Positions 44,028 through 53,064 of a stretch of DNA of 64,000 nt are shown here, piece by piece (the first letter of the stretch is position 1; every line of letters begins with the position of its first letter). Made by a program: the position numbers and the translations under genes. A model generated the notes under the pieces. That model searched no databases and was not told the DNA's origin. It saw only the letters and a program-made list of their open reading frames with translations. The stretch spans positions 124,001-188,000 of the forward strand of contig JAEXYH010000096.1 of the NCBI GenBank assembly GCA_023451735.1, read 5' to 3'. The stretch is from Pseudomonadota bacterium (lineage in GTDB: Bacteria > Pseudomonadota > Alphaproteobacteria > Rhizobiales > Rhizobiaceae).

Positions 44028-45332
44028 TCAGACCTCTTCCTTGCCTGACAGGAATATGCAGGCGAGCGTGATCAGGGCGGCGACAAACAGATAGTAGCCG
44101 ACATAGGTCATGCCGTAATTCGCCTGCAGATAAGTGGCGATATAGGGGGCCAGCGAGGCGCCGAAAATGCCAGCGAAGTTGAAGGTGATCGACGAGCCGG
44201 TGTAGCGGACCGAGGTCGGAAACGGGGCTGCTAGCGCCGTGCCGATCAGGCCGTAGGTCATGCCCATCAGCACCATGGCGAGAACGACGAACAGGAAGAT
44301 CATGCCTTCTCCGTTGGTCATCAAAGCCGGCAGGATGAACGAGAATGCGGCGATCAGCACGGTGGTGAGGATCAGCATTTCGCGACGGCCGTAACGCTCG
44401 GCGAGCTTGCCGATCACGACGATGAAGATACCGAACACGACAGAGCCGAGAAGCTGTACTTCCAGCGCATCCAGGAACGACATCTTCAGGACCTTGACGT
44501 TGTAGGACAGAAGATAGGCCGAGCCGATGTAAAAGAGCACGAAGGTGGCGAGTGCCACAAAAGTGCCGAGAACGAGGCTGCGCTTATGCTTGCGGAACAG
44601 TTCCGCGACCGGAATTTCTACGCGCTCATGCTTATCGATAGCCTTCTGGAAGGCCGGGGTTTCTGTGATCGACAGGCGAACCCAGAGGCCGACGGCGACC
44701 AGAACGATCGAGGCGATAAAGGGTACGCGCCAGCCCCAGCTTAGCAGAGCCTCCTGAGACATGAAGTGAAGCAAGATCCAGAAAACGCCGGAGGACAGGA
44801 AAAGACCGAACGGTGCACCCAACTGCGGGAACATGCCGTACCAGCTGCGCTTGCCCGGAGGCGCATTTTCAGTGGCAAGCAGAACCGCGCCGCCCCATTC
44901 ACCGCCGAGGCCAAAGCCCTGGCCGAAACGGCAAAGCGCCAGAAGCAACGGTGCGACAACGCCAATCTGCTCGTAAGTCGGCAGAAGGCCGATCACGACG
45001 GTGGAAATGCCCATGGTCAGCAACGCTGCGACCAGTGTCGTCTTGCGGCCGATACGGTCGCCGTAGTGGCCGAACACGATGGCGCCAAGCGGACGTGCAA
45101 AGAATGCGATTGAGAAGGTAGCGAAGGATGCGAGGAGCGCGCTTGTCGGGTCGCTGCCAGGGAAGAACAGCGTCGGGAAGACTAGGACGGCTGCGGTCGC
45201 ATATACATAAAAATCGAAAAACTCGATCGTCGTGCCGACCACGCTGGCCGTCAGGACTTGTGCAGGCGAATTCGTTGCAACAGGCGCTAACGGCTCAGCA
45301 GACGGCGAAGCGGAGGGCATCGCGTTAGTCAT
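44028..45332 (-). CDS. MFS transporter, metabolite:H+ symporter (MHS) type
   Basis: A 434-residue inner-membrane protein with 12 helices. The start V-V-G-T-T-I-E-F-F-D-F-Y-V-Y, the loop G-H-Y-G-D-R-I-G-R-K-T-T and R-F-G-Q-G-F-G-L-G-G-E-W-G-G-A are typical of MHS members such as ProP, ShiA and KgtP. It imports a small organic solute with protons; the substrate cannot be read from sequence. It is on the strand opposite to the dcw genes, between murB and ddl, an unusual place that suggests insertion. Confidence 0.88.
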   Translation of the reverse strand: MTNAMPSASPSAEPLAPVATNSPAQVLTASVVGTTIEFFDFYVYATAAVLVFPTLFFPGSDPTSALLASFATFSIAFFARPLGAIVFGHYGDRIGRKTTLVAALLTMGISTVVIGLLPTYEQIGVVAPLLLALCRFGQGFGLGGEWGGAVLLATENAPPGKRSWYGMFPQLGAPFGLFLSSGVFWILLHFMSQEALLSWGWRVPFIASIVLVAVGLWVRLSITETPAFQKAIDKHERVEIPVAELFRKHKRSLVLGTFVALATFVLFYIGSAYLLSYNVKVLKMSFLDALEVQLLGSVVFGIFIVVIGKLAERYGRREMLILTTVLIAAFSFILPALMTNGEGMIFLFVVLAMVLMGMTYGLIGTALAAPFPTSVRYTGSSITFNFAGIFGASLAPYIATYLQANYGMTYVGYYLFVAALITLACIFLSGKEEV

Positions 45333-45715
45333 ACTGATTCCAGTTCATAAAAGAATTTTTAGTGGCTCTTGGGAGGGCCGGGGTGGGCAGTATCGCAATT
45401 TTATGACGACGAAAACCCTTTGTCCCGCAATAAATGCAAAAAAAAGTGCCAATGAATAGAATCATGAGATGTGGTTCATCGACGCTTCAGCGCGCAGGGT
45501 CGCCAAATCGTTGAGCATCTTAAAGTAGCGCGTTAACCATTTTGATATCAAAATACTCCTTTGTTTTCAGTCGACTAGGTTCTCCCGTTAAGCAAAGTAA
45601 ACGATTTGTTAACCATTTTGCTGCACCAATTGGGGTCAGGTTCGGTGAGAGTCGCAGGTCGCAAGGCTGACGCAGCTTCGAAATCCGGAATTTGGTATTT
45701 TTCAAGGAGCGATGG
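45333..45715 (+). promoter_or_regulatory. Promoter region of ddl-ftsQ-ftsA-ftsZ with two CtrA-type half sites
   Basis: A 383-base divergent region with no convincing gene. The 13-mer GTTAACCATTTTG occurs twice, at 45532-45544 and 45608-45620; each contains TTAACCAT, the extended CtrA half-site. Further TTAA elements at 45519-45522 and 45584-45587 lie near, but at spacings of 9 and about 20 rather than 7 bases. This region must drive the second half of the division cluster, and the MFS gene to the left. Confidence 0.55.
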
Positions 45716-46642
45716 ATGAGTGGCAAGCACGTGGCTGTTTTGATGGGAGGATTTTCTTCCGAACGGCCTGTCAGCCTGTCGTCCGGCAATGCATGTGCGG
45801 ATGCGCTGGAGGGGGAGGGGTATCGCGTCACTCGCGTTGATGTCGGGCGTGACGTCGGTGCTGTGTTGTCCGATCTCCGTCCTGATGTTGCTTTCAATGC
45901 CCTGCACGGTCCGTTTGGAGAGGATGGAACGATCCAAGGCGTTCTTGAGTATCTCGAGATTCCTTACACGCATTCCGGCGTGCTTGCCTCTGCCTTGGCT
46001 ATGGATAAGGCGCAGGCGAAGCATGTCGCCAAGGCTGCCGGGATTCCTGTTGCCGAAGCTCTGGTGATGAATCGAAACGAATTCACGAATGTCCATCCGA
46101 TGCCGGCTCCCTACGTGGTGAAGCCAGTGCGCGAAGGCTCGTCTTTCGGTGTCGTTATCGTTCGCGAAGATCAATCCCATCCGCCGCAGATCGTGACGTC
46201 GACTGAGTGGCGTTATGGCGACGAGGTGATGGTCGAGCGTTATGTTTACGGTCGCGAGCTGACCTGTGGCGTTATGAACGGTCAGGCGCTCGGCGTGACC
46301 GAGGTCGTTCCAACCGGGCCAGGCTTCTACGATTACGATGCAAAGTATGTTGCCGGTGGTTCGAAACATGTCATTCCGGCGCAAATTTCACCGAATATTT
46401 ACCAAAAAATACAAGCATGGTCGGTCAAGGCGCATGAGGCTCTCGGTTGCCGCGGTGTGAGTCGTTCGGACTTTCGCTTCGATGATCGGCTCTCCGATGA
46501 AGGTGAAGTCATTTGGCTTGAGGTGAATACTCAGCCTGGCATGACCCAGACATCTCTCGTGCCCGAAATGGCTGCTCACGCGGGTTATTCCTTCGGTGAG
46601 CTTGTTCGCTGGATGGTGGAGGACGCTTCTTGTCTACGGTGA
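45716..46642 (+). CDS. ddl: D-alanine-D-alanine ligase
   Basis: A 308-residue ATP-grasp enzyme making the D-Ala-D-Ala dipeptide used by MurF. Signatures are V-L-M-G-G-F-S-S-E-R-P-V-S-L-S-S-G at the N-terminus, N-A-L-H-G-P-F-G-E-D-G, K-P-V-R-E-G-S-S-F-G-V and the metal-binding E-V-N-T-Q-P-G-M-T end. ATG 45716 has AAGGAG 6 bases upstream. It reopens the dcw series after the interruption and overlaps ftsQ. Confidence 0.95.
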   Translation: MSGKHVAVLMGGFSSERPVSLSSGNACADALEGEGYRVTRVDVGRDVGAVLSDLRPDVAFNALHGPFGEDGTIQGVLEYLEIPYTHSGVLASALAMDKAQAKHVAKAAGIPVAEALVMNRNEFTNVHPMPAPYVVKPVREGSSFGVVIVREDQSHPPQIVTSTEWRYGDEVMVERYVYGRELTCGVMNGQALGVTEVVPTGPGFYDYDAKYVAGGSKHVIPAQISPNIYQKIQAWSVKAHEALGCRGVSRSDFRFDDRLSDEGEVIWLEVNTQPGMTQTSLVPEMAAHAGYSFGELVRWMVEDASCLR

Positions 46643-47562
46643 TCGGCAAAATGGCTGGTGGATCGCATCGTCGCGCTGCTTCTGATGTTGCAGGTGCGGA
46701 CGACCGGCGTGTTCTGCCGCGCCCGCTGCGCCGCGCTGTGCGTTTTGCGGTCAGTCTTGCCACCGGCAGGATCGATATCCCGCCGCATGCCGGCACGCTC
46801 TCGACATTTGCCTTTTTCGCTGCCGTCGGTCTCTATGGCATGTCTCTCGGTGGTCACGGCCAAGTCGTTGCACAGTCCACGACCGCCGCTGTCGGCTTCG
46901 CGATCGAAGACGTGCGTGTCTCCGGCAATGATCAGACTTCGGAAATCGATATCCTGCAGCTTCTCGGTCTGGATGGTACGACCTCTCTGGTCGCACTGGA
47001 TATCGATGCTGCAAGACGCAAGCTTTCGGAGTTGCCCTGGGTCGAATATGCGGAAGTGCGCAAGGTTTATCCGCGGACGATCGAGGTGATGCTCAAGGAG
47101 CGCAAGGCATTTGCCATCTGGCAGCATGGTTCCGAGCTGTCGCTGATCGAGAAGAACGGTTCGGTCATCGCACCGCTCAAGGACAACAAGTTTGCGTCTC
47201 TGCCGTTGTTCGTGGGTCGTGATGCGGAAGTCGCTGCTGCGTCTTTCGCGCAGGAAATGGACAAGTGGCCCGAGATCGCAAGCCGGGCACGGGCCTATGT
47301 AAGGGTTTCCAGCCGCCGCTGGGACTTGCACCTTGACAACGGTATCGTCCTGAAGCTGCCAGAAGAGCGGATCTCGTCGGCTCTTGCTCTGCTCTCAAGG
47401 CTTGAGAAGCAGCAAGGCGTGCTTGAGCGCGATATCGCAGCGGTCGACCTTCGTCTCGGAGATCGCACGACCATTCAATTGACTTCCGCCGCAGTGGGAC
47501 GTCGCGAGCAGGCGCTCGAGACACGCACCAAGGCCTTGAAAAAAGCTGGAGAGAAATCGTGA
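46630..47562 (+). CDS. ftsQ: Cell division protein FtsQ
   Basis: A 310-residue bitopic protein: cytoplasmic basic start of about 60 residues, one transmembrane helix (about 60-78, F-A-F-F-A-A-V-G-L-Y-G-M-S-L), POTRA domain (about 95-165, I-E-D-V-R-V-S-G-N-D-Q-T-S) and FtsQ domain. It scaffolds the FtsQLB complex at the septum. TTG 46630 is preferred because GGAGGA lies 6 bases before it; GTG 46639 (overlapping the ddl stop) and ATG 46651 are alternatives in the same frame. It overlaps ddl by 13 bases and ftsA by 4. Confidence 0.9.
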   Translation: MSTVIGKMAGGSHRRAASDVAGADDRRVLPRPLRRAVRFAVSLATGRIDIPPHAGTLSTFAFFAAVGLYGMSLGGHGQVVAQSTTAAVGFAIEDVRVSGNDQTSEIDILQLLGLDGTTSLVALDIDAARRKLSELPWVEYAEVRKVYPRTIEVMLKERKAFAIWQHGSELSLIEKNGSVIAPLKDNKFASLPLFVGRDAEVAAASFAQEMDKWPEIASRARAYVRVSSRRWDLHLDNGIVLKLPEERISSALALLSRLEKQQGVLERDIAAVDLRLGDRTTIQLTSAAVGRREQALETRTKALKKAGEKS

Positions 47563-48890
47563 GTATGTTCGGTTCCTCCCAATTCGGTATGTCGCGCATG
47601 AAGCCCCTGTCATCCAAGCGCAGCCACGTCGTGTCGGTCCTCGATATCGGTTCGACCAAGGTCGTGTGCATGATTGCCCGTCTGACCCCGCGCCAGGAAA
47701 GCCAGATCCTTCCTGGTCGCACGCATCACATCGAAATCATCGGCATCGGCCATCAGCGTTCGCGCGGCGTGAAGTCGGGTGTCATAGCCGATCTCGATGC
47801 AGCTGAAAGCGTTATCCGGCTTGCGGTCGACGCGGCAGAGCGCATGGCTGGCCTGACGGTAGACAGCCTCATCGTCAACGTCTCTGCCGGCCGGTTGTCC
47901 AGCGATGTCTACACGGCCACCATTGATCTCGGCGGCCAGGAGGTCGAGAATTCCGATCTTCGCAAGGTTCTGGTGGCGGCAAGCAATCAGTCGCAGCGTC
48001 ATGATCGTGCCATCCTGCATTCGCTGCCTACCGGCTTCTCGCTCGACGGCGAACGCGGCATTCGCGATCCTCTGGCTATGTATGGTGATGAGCTCGGCGT
48101 CGATATGCATTTCGTCACCGCTGAACGCATCACGCTGAAGAACCTCGAGCTTTGCGTCAATCGTGCGCATCTCTCGGTCGAAGGTATGGTGGCAACGCCT
48201 TATGCCAGCGGCCTCGCAGCCCTCGTCGACGACGAAGTCGAACTTGGCTGCGCCGCGATCGATATGGGTGGCGGTACAACGACGATCTCTGTCTTCTGCG
48301 AAGGCAAGCTCGTACATACGGATGCAATCGGACTTGGTGGTCATCACGTAACAACTGATCTGGCGCGAGGCCTGTCGACTCGGATAGAAGATGCCGAGCG
48401 CATGAAAGTCGTACATGGTTCGGCACTCGCCAATGGTGGCGATGAACGTGACGTGATCTCCGTACCGCCGATCGGTGAGGATGATCGCGATCAGCCGACC
48501 CAGGTGCCGCGCTCGCTGGTTACCCGTATCGTCGGCGCCCGTATCGAAGAGACGCTGGAGCTCATTCGTGACCGCATCCAGAAATCGGGCTTCAGCCCGA
48601 TCGTCGGAAAGCGGGTCGTTTTGACGGGTGGCGCCAGCCAGCTGACCGGCCTGCCGGAAACGGCACGGCGGATTCTCGCTCGCAATGTTCGCATCGGTCG
48701 TCCGATGGGTGTCTCCGGTCTTCCGGCGGCAGCCAAGGGGCCGGCGTTCTCTACCGCAGTGGGACTGATCATCTATCCGCAGGTGGCGGAGATGGAAACG
48801 CATGCATCGCAGGGCGGCCTCATCGGTTCGTTCGGCAACGGAACCGGTCGTTTGGCCCGCATGGGACAGTGGCTGAAAGAGAGTTTTTGA
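47559..48890 (+). CDS. ftsA: Cell division protein FtsA
   Basis: A 443-residue actin-like ATPase that tethers FtsZ to the membrane. Phosphate-1 loop V-L-D-I-G-S-T-K-V near residue 27, domain 1C after it, phosphate-2 region A-A-I-D-M-G-G-G-T-T-T-I, and the C-terminal amphipathic membrane-targeting helix L-A-R-M-G-Q-W-L-K-E-S-F. GTG 47559 overlaps the ftsQ stop. The relatively long C-terminal part before the helix is normal for rhizobia. Confidence 0.95.
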   Translation: MSMFGSSQFGMSRMKPLSSKRSHVVSVLDIGSTKVVCMIARLTPRQESQILPGRTHHIEIIGIGHQRSRGVKSGVIADLDAAESVIRLAVDAAERMAGLTVDSLIVNVSAGRLSSDVYTATIDLGGQEVENSDLRKVLVAASNQSQRHDRAILHSLPTGFSLDGERGIRDPLAMYGDELGVDMHFVTAERITLKNLELCVNRAHLSVEGMVATPYASGLAALVDDEVELGCAAIDMGGGTTTISVFCEGKLVHTDAIGLGGHHVTTDLARGLSTRIEDAERMKVVHGSALANGGDERDVISVPPIGEDDRDQPTQVPRSLVTRIVGARIEETLELIRDRIQKSGFSPIVGKRVVLTGGASQLTGLPETARRILARNVRIGRPMGVSGLPAAAKGPAFSTAVGLIIYPQVAEMETHASQGGLIGSFGNGTGRLARMGQWLKESF

Positions 48891-48970
48891 CCGGGGAGAC
48901 AGCCCTCCCTTGTCAAAGTGAATTGGAAACGAATTGGCCAGCTCGGCCAGAAGCAGAAGGAAAAGGTACA

Positions 48971-50710
48971 ATGACGATCAAGCTGGATAAGCCTGACATC
49001 ACCGAGCTGAAGCCTCGGATCACCGTGTTCGGCGTAGGCGGCGGCGGCGGCAACGCTGTCAACAACATGATCACTGCCGGGCTCGAAGGCGTCGATTTCG
49101 TCGTTGCCAATACCGATGCCCAGGCGCTGACCATGACCAAGGCCGAGCGTATCATCCAGATGGGTGTGCAGGTCACCGAAGGTCTCGGCGCCGGTTCGCA
49201 GCCGGAAGTCGGCCGTGCTGCTGCCGAAGAGTGCCTCGACGAGATCATCGATCATCTCAACGGTACCCACATGTGCTTCGTGACCGCAGGCATGGGTGGT
49301 GGTACCGGTACCGGTGCTGCTCCGGTTGTCGCCCAGGCCGCCCGTAACAAGGGCATCCTGACCGTCGGCGTCGTCACCAAGCCGTTCCACTTCGAAGGCG
49401 GTCGCCGCATGCGTCTGGCCGAACAAGGTATCCAGGAACTGCAGAAGTCGGTCGACACGCTGATCGTCATTCCGAACCAGAACCTGTTCCGCATCGCCAA
49501 TGACAAGACGACCTTCGCCGACGCATTCGCGATGGCCGACCAGGTTCTCTATTCGGGCGTTGCCTGCATCACCGACCTGATGGTCAAGGAAGGCCTTATC
49601 AACCTCGACTTCGCTGACGTTCGCTCCGTCATGCGCGAGATGGGCCGTGCAATGATGGGTACGGGCGAAGCTTCCGGTTCGGGCCGCGCTCTGCAGGCTG
49701 CCGAAGCCGCGATCGCCAACCCGCTGCTCGACGAGACCTCGATGAAGGGCGCTCAGGGCCTGCTGATCTCGATCACCGGTGGTCGCGACCTCACTCTCTT
49801 CGAAGTCGACGAAGCGGCTACCCGTATTCGCGAAGAAGTCGATCCGGATGCCAACATCATCCTCGGCGCGACCTTCGATGAAGCACTTGAAGGCCTCATC
49901 CGCGTCTCCGTCGTTGCAACCGGTATCGATCGCGCTCATGGCGAAGTCGACCTGCGTGCCGCTGAAATGCGCGCCGCTCAGAAGCCGATTATCCGTCCTT
50001 CCGCGGCCGTTGCTCCGGCTCCGGCCGCAGCTCAGCCTGTCATGATGCAGGCCCCCCAGGCGCCGAAGGCTGCCGACCCAATCGCTGAAACCATCCGCCA
50101 GGCAGAAGCCGAAATGGAACAGGCTCTGGCTATCCCGATGCCTGCCGCTCCGCAGCCGCAGCAGGAAGAGTTCCGCCCGCAGAGCCGCATCTTCGCAGCT
50201 CCTCCGGCAGAAGCTCCCGCACCGGTCATGACCCGTCCGGCACAGCCGGCTCCGCAGCCTGCACCGGCCTATCATCAGCCGGCGGCACCTGCTCCGGTCA
50301 TGAGCCAGCCGGCTCCGCGCATGGCACAGCCGGTTCAGCATGAGCCTCTTCACCGCGAGCCTGTCATGGAGCCTGTTCGCATGCCGAAGGTGGAAGACTT
50401 TCCGCCGGTCGTGAAGGCTGAAATGGAACACCGCGCGCAGCCGGTGAGCCATGTACAGGAAGAGCGTGGTCCGATGGGCCTCCTGAAGCGGATCACCAAT
50501 TCGCTTGGTCGCCGGGAAGAAGAAGAGCATGTCCAGTCGGACATGACGGCTTCCGCTCCCGTTCCCCAGCGTCGCCCGCTTTCGGCTGAAGCAAGCCTCT
50601 ATGCTCCCCGTCGCGGCAATCTCGATGACCGCGGCCGTGTTGCCCCGCAATCGAGCCATGAGGACGACCAGCTCGAAATTCCGGCTTTCCTGCGCCGTCA
50701 GTCGAACTGA
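48971..50710 (+). CDS. ftsZ: Cell division GTPase FtsZ with long disordered linker
   Basis: 579 residues. The GTPase core (about 1-325) carries the tubulin signature G109-G-G-T-G-T-G115. It is followed by an intrinsically disordered linker of about 230 residues rich in Pro, Ala, Gln and Met, including repeated P-A-P-V-M units, a short conserved block (M-G-L-L-K-R-I-T-N-S-L-G) near residue 500, and the conserved C-terminal peptide (D-D-Q-L-E-I-P-A-F-L-R-R-Q) that binds FtsA and other partners. ATG 48971 follows AAGG; the frame is open upstream but not family-like. FtsZ forms the division ring. A terminator follows. Confidence 0.97.
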   Translation: MTIKLDKPDITELKPRITVFGVGGGGGNAVNNMITAGLEGVDFVVANTDAQALTMTKAERIIQMGVQVTEGLGAGSQPEVGRAAAEECLDEIIDHLNGTHMCFVTAGMGGGTGTGAAPVVAQAARNKGILTVGVVTKPFHFEGGRRMRLAEQGIQELQKSVDTLIVIPNQNLFRIANDKTTFADAFAMADQVLYSGVACITDLMVKEGLINLDFADVRSVMREMGRAMMGTGEASGSGRALQAAEAAIANPLLDETSMKGAQGLLISITGGRDLTLFEVDEAATRIREEVDPDANIILGATFDEALEGLIRVSVVATGIDRAHGEVDLRAAEMRAAQKPIIRPSAAVAPAPAAAQPVMMQAPQAPKAADPIAETIRQAEAEMEQALAIPMPAAPQPQQEEFRPQSRIFAAPPAEAPAPVMTRPAQPAPQPAPAYHQPAAPAPVMSQPAPRMAQPVQHEPLHREPVMEPVRMPKVEDFPPVVKAEMEHRAQPVSHVQEERGPMGLLKRITNSLGRREEEEHVQSDMTASAPVPQRRPLSAEASLYAPRRGNLDDRGRVAPQSSHEDDQLEIPAFLRRQSN

Positions 50711-51019
50711 GTTAACGACAGATAACAAAGTTGAAGAGGCCCGGGTGAACGCATCCGGGCCTCTTCGGGTTAAACATCGCAGGCTTGGAAAATGAGCCTT
50801 TCCATTCAATTACTTGCCTTGTGGTGAGCAGGCCCGGTTGGAGGATGTCGCGGCTGTTAGAAAACCGTAACAATCCGAAACGAACAGTGATTTGGAAAGA
50901 GCGCAGTGCATGCGTATTTAGGACACTGACAGAGTTGGAACATCGCTATCCCGTTCCAACAGAATACGAATACGGGTCCGCTGATCACGGGTACGACGGA
51001 ATAAAGAAGGCTTACGTTA
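50711..51019 (+). other. ftsZ-lpxC intergenic region
   Basis: 309 bases with no gene. It starts with the ftsZ terminator and ends with AAGAAGG before lpxC. An open frame from 50785 runs into lpxC in another frame and looks like chance. The lpxC promoter should lie here; I see no certain element. Confidence 0.4.
50733..50766 (+). terminator. Terminator of ftsZ
   Basis: GAAGAGGCCCGG (50733-50744) pairs perfectly with CCGGGCCTCTTC (50755-50766), a 12-bp stem with a 10-base loop, 22 bases after ftsZ. The tail lacks a long T-run. Confidence 0.75.
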
Positions 51020-51979
51020 ATGACGATTGGATTGCTCGGATTTCAAGCAACGATTGCTGCTCCGGTTACGTTGAGCGGCATTGGTGTTCATTCTGGAGCG
51101 CCGGTAATGATTACCTTCCAGCCGGCGGAAGCCGGGACAGGTATCGTTTTCAGCCGTAACCTTGAAGACGGAACCTCCATCGAATATCGCGCCATCTCAT
51201 CGCAGGTCGGTCCGACCGATCTCTGCACGATACTGGGTGTCTCGCCGTCGAAATGGGTTGCGACCATCGAACATGTGATGGCAGCGCTTTATGCGATGGG
51301 CATCGATAACATCATCGTCGAAGTTGATGGCGCCGAGATGCCGATCATGGATGGCAGCTCCTATCCGTTCATCGAAGCAATCGAACAGGTCGGTACGGTC
51401 AATCTCGGGATCAAGCGTCGTTACATTCGCGTCGTCAAACCGGTGCGAATCGAATCAGGTGCATCCTGGTCGGAGTTCCGGCCCTATGACGGGACCCGAT
51501 TCGAGGTCGAGATCGATTTTCCGTCTTCGCTGATCGGTCGCCAGAGCTGGAAAGGCGATCTTACGGCTGCGACGTTCAAGTCGGAGCTTTCGCGCGCCCG
51601 CACCTTCGGTTTCATGCGTGATGTCGAGCGCCTGTGGGCTGCCGGTTATGCACTTGGCTCTTCACTGGAAAACTCGGTTGTTATTTCCGATGACGAAACC
51701 GTCGTGAATATCGAAGGTCTGCGTTACGCCAAGGACGAGTTCGTTCGGCACAAGACGCTGGATGCCGTTGGCGATCTGGCCCTTGCAGGGGCACAATTCA
51801 TCGGGTGCTACCGCTCTTATCGCGGTGGGCACAAGATGAATGCCAATGCTCTGAAGGCCCTGTTGAGTGATCCTACCGCCTATGAAGTAGTGGAAGCTCC
51901 GTCTTCGGTTGCAACGCGCGTTCGCGCAGGTGAGTTCGTTCCCGTCAGCATGACGGAATGCGCTCCGTGGTTCGCCTGA
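51020..51979 (+). CDS. lpxC: UDP-3-O-acyl-GlcNAc deacetylase LpxC
   Basis: A 319-residue zinc enzyme for the committed step of lipid A synthesis. Zinc ligands are H85 (E-H-V-M-A-A-L), H244 and D248 (H-K-T-L-D-A-V-G-D); the catalytic histidine is H271 (G-G-H-K-M-N). The G-V-H-S-G opening and M-D-G-S-S-Y-P-F are also conserved. It usually follows ftsZ in proteobacteria, as here. It has its own terminator. Confidence 0.96.
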   Translation: MTIGLLGFQATIAAPVTLSGIGVHSGAPVMITFQPAEAGTGIVFSRNLEDGTSIEYRAISSQVGPTDLCTILGVSPSKWVATIEHVMAALYAMGIDNIIVEVDGAEMPIMDGSSYPFIEAIEQVGTVNLGIKRRYIRVVKPVRIESGASWSEFRPYDGTRFEVEIDFPSSLIGRQSWKGDLTAATFKSELSRARTFGFMRDVERLWAAGYALGSSLENSVVISDDETVVNIEGLRYAKDEFVRHKTLDAVGDLALAGAQFIGCYRSYRGGHKMNANALKALLSDPTAYEVVEAPSSVATRVRAGEFVPVSMTECAPWFA

Positions 51980-52000
51980 TTTTTTAATCTCCGTCAGACT

Positions 52001-52027
52001 GGCCGTTCCGCAAGGAACGGCCTTTTT
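52001..52027 (+). terminator. Rho-independent terminator of lpxC
   Basis: GGCCGTTCC, loop GCAA, GGAACGGCC then TTTTT: a perfect 9-bp stem with a stable GCAA tetraloop, 22 bases after the lpxC stop. Confidence 0.95.
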
Positions 52028-52194
52028 CTTTTCATAAAAGGCACTTGCAGGCCGGGCTCGCCACAAAAATGCATTAATGCCGACCCATTGCGTTGCCCTC
52101 ACCATGCTTTTATGGCTAGTACGCCGCTGGGCACGAGTGGTTTCACGCGGGGACGATCAGGGACTGTCGGATGGCTGATGGAAAGTCTGTAGAA

Positions 52195-53037
52195 ATGCGT
52201 AGCTTTACGAGGATCGGCTTCCTGGCGATCGCACTCATGGGGACCGGTGTTGGTTTGGCTGCTTGCCAATCCGATAAGGACATCGACATCACGAAGCTCG
52301 GCTTCGAGGCCGAATCTCCCGAGGTGCTCTACAATCAGGGCTTGGCCAATATGAAGGCCGGCAACATGGCCGAGGCAGGTCGCAAGTTCGACGCTATCGA
52401 CAAGCAGAACCCGTTCACCGAATGGGGCCGCAAGGCGCTTGTGATGAGCACGTTCGTGAAGCAGCGCATGGGCCGTAACGATGACGCGATCTCGGTCGGC
52501 AACCGTTATCTCAAGCAATATCCGAAATCGCAGGATTCGGCCTACGTCCAGTATCTGGTCGGGTTGAGCTATTCGAAGCAGATTTCCGACGTGACGCAGG
52601 ACCAGAAGGCTGCGGGGAATACGATTGCGGCAATGAGCATCGTCGTCAACGACTATCCGAACTCGGAATATGTCGAGGATGCGCAGGCCAAGATTCGATT
52701 CGCACGCGACCAGCTCGCCGGCAAGGAAATGCAGATCGGCCGCTATTATCTCGAACGCAAGGAATATCTTGCTGCGATCCAGCGCTTCCGCAACGTTGTA
52801 GAAACCTATCCCAACACCAATCAGGTGGAAGAGGCTTTGGCGCGTCTGACCGAGACTTATTATGCAATGGGTATTGTTCAGGAAGCACAGACGGCAGCTG
52901 CCGTGCTCGGGCGCAATTATCCCGACAGCCAGTGGTATGAAGACTCCTACAAGCTGCTGCAGAAGGGTGGCGTAGAGCCGCGCGAAAACAGGGGCTCCTG
53001 GATCTCGCGCGCCGGTGCAAAGCTTATCGGCGCCTGA
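52195..53037 (+). CDS. bamD: Outer membrane assembly lipoprotein BamD
   Basis: A 280-residue lipoprotein of the BAM complex that folds outer membrane proteins. The signal peptide ends in the lipobox G-L-A-A-C (about residue 24). The rest is TPR-like helices (E-V-L-Y-N-Q-G-L-A-N-M-K-A-G-N and R-Y-L-K-Q-Y-P) typical of BamD/ComL. ATG 52195 (GGAAAG upstream) gives a normal signal length; ATG 52171 in frame would add eight residues. In rhizobia bamD commonly sits between lpxC and recN, as here. Confidence 0.92.
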   Translation: MRSFTRIGFLAIALMGTGVGLAACQSDKDIDITKLGFEAESPEVLYNQGLANMKAGNMAEAGRKFDAIDKQNPFTEWGRKALVMSTFVKQRMGRNDDAISVGNRYLKQYPKSQDSAYVQYLVGLSYSKQISDVTQDQKAAGNTIAAMSIVVNDYPNSEYVEDAQAKIRFARDQLAGKEMQIGRYYLERKEYLAAIQRFRNVVETYPNTNQVEEALARLTETYYAMGIVQEAQTAAAVLGRNYPDSQWYEDSYKLLQKGGVEPRENRGSWISRAGAKLIGA

Positions 53038-53064
53038 GGCGCCAGAGGTCATTAACGAGGCCAC

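Noticed and set aside
45519..45535. TTAA-N9-TTAA upstream of ddl as a full CtrA box
   Set aside because: The spacing is 9, not 7, so only the TTAACCAT half-site is claimed.
48773..50809. 678-codon antisense open frame opposite ftsZ
   Set aside because: ftsZ is certain on the plus strand; the reverse frame mirrors its codon bias and covers the ftsZ terminator, which a real gene would be unlikely to do.
50785..51159. 124-codon frame spanning the ftsZ-lpxC gap
   Set aside because: It overlaps the well-supported lpxC start in another frame and shows no recognisable composition or motif.
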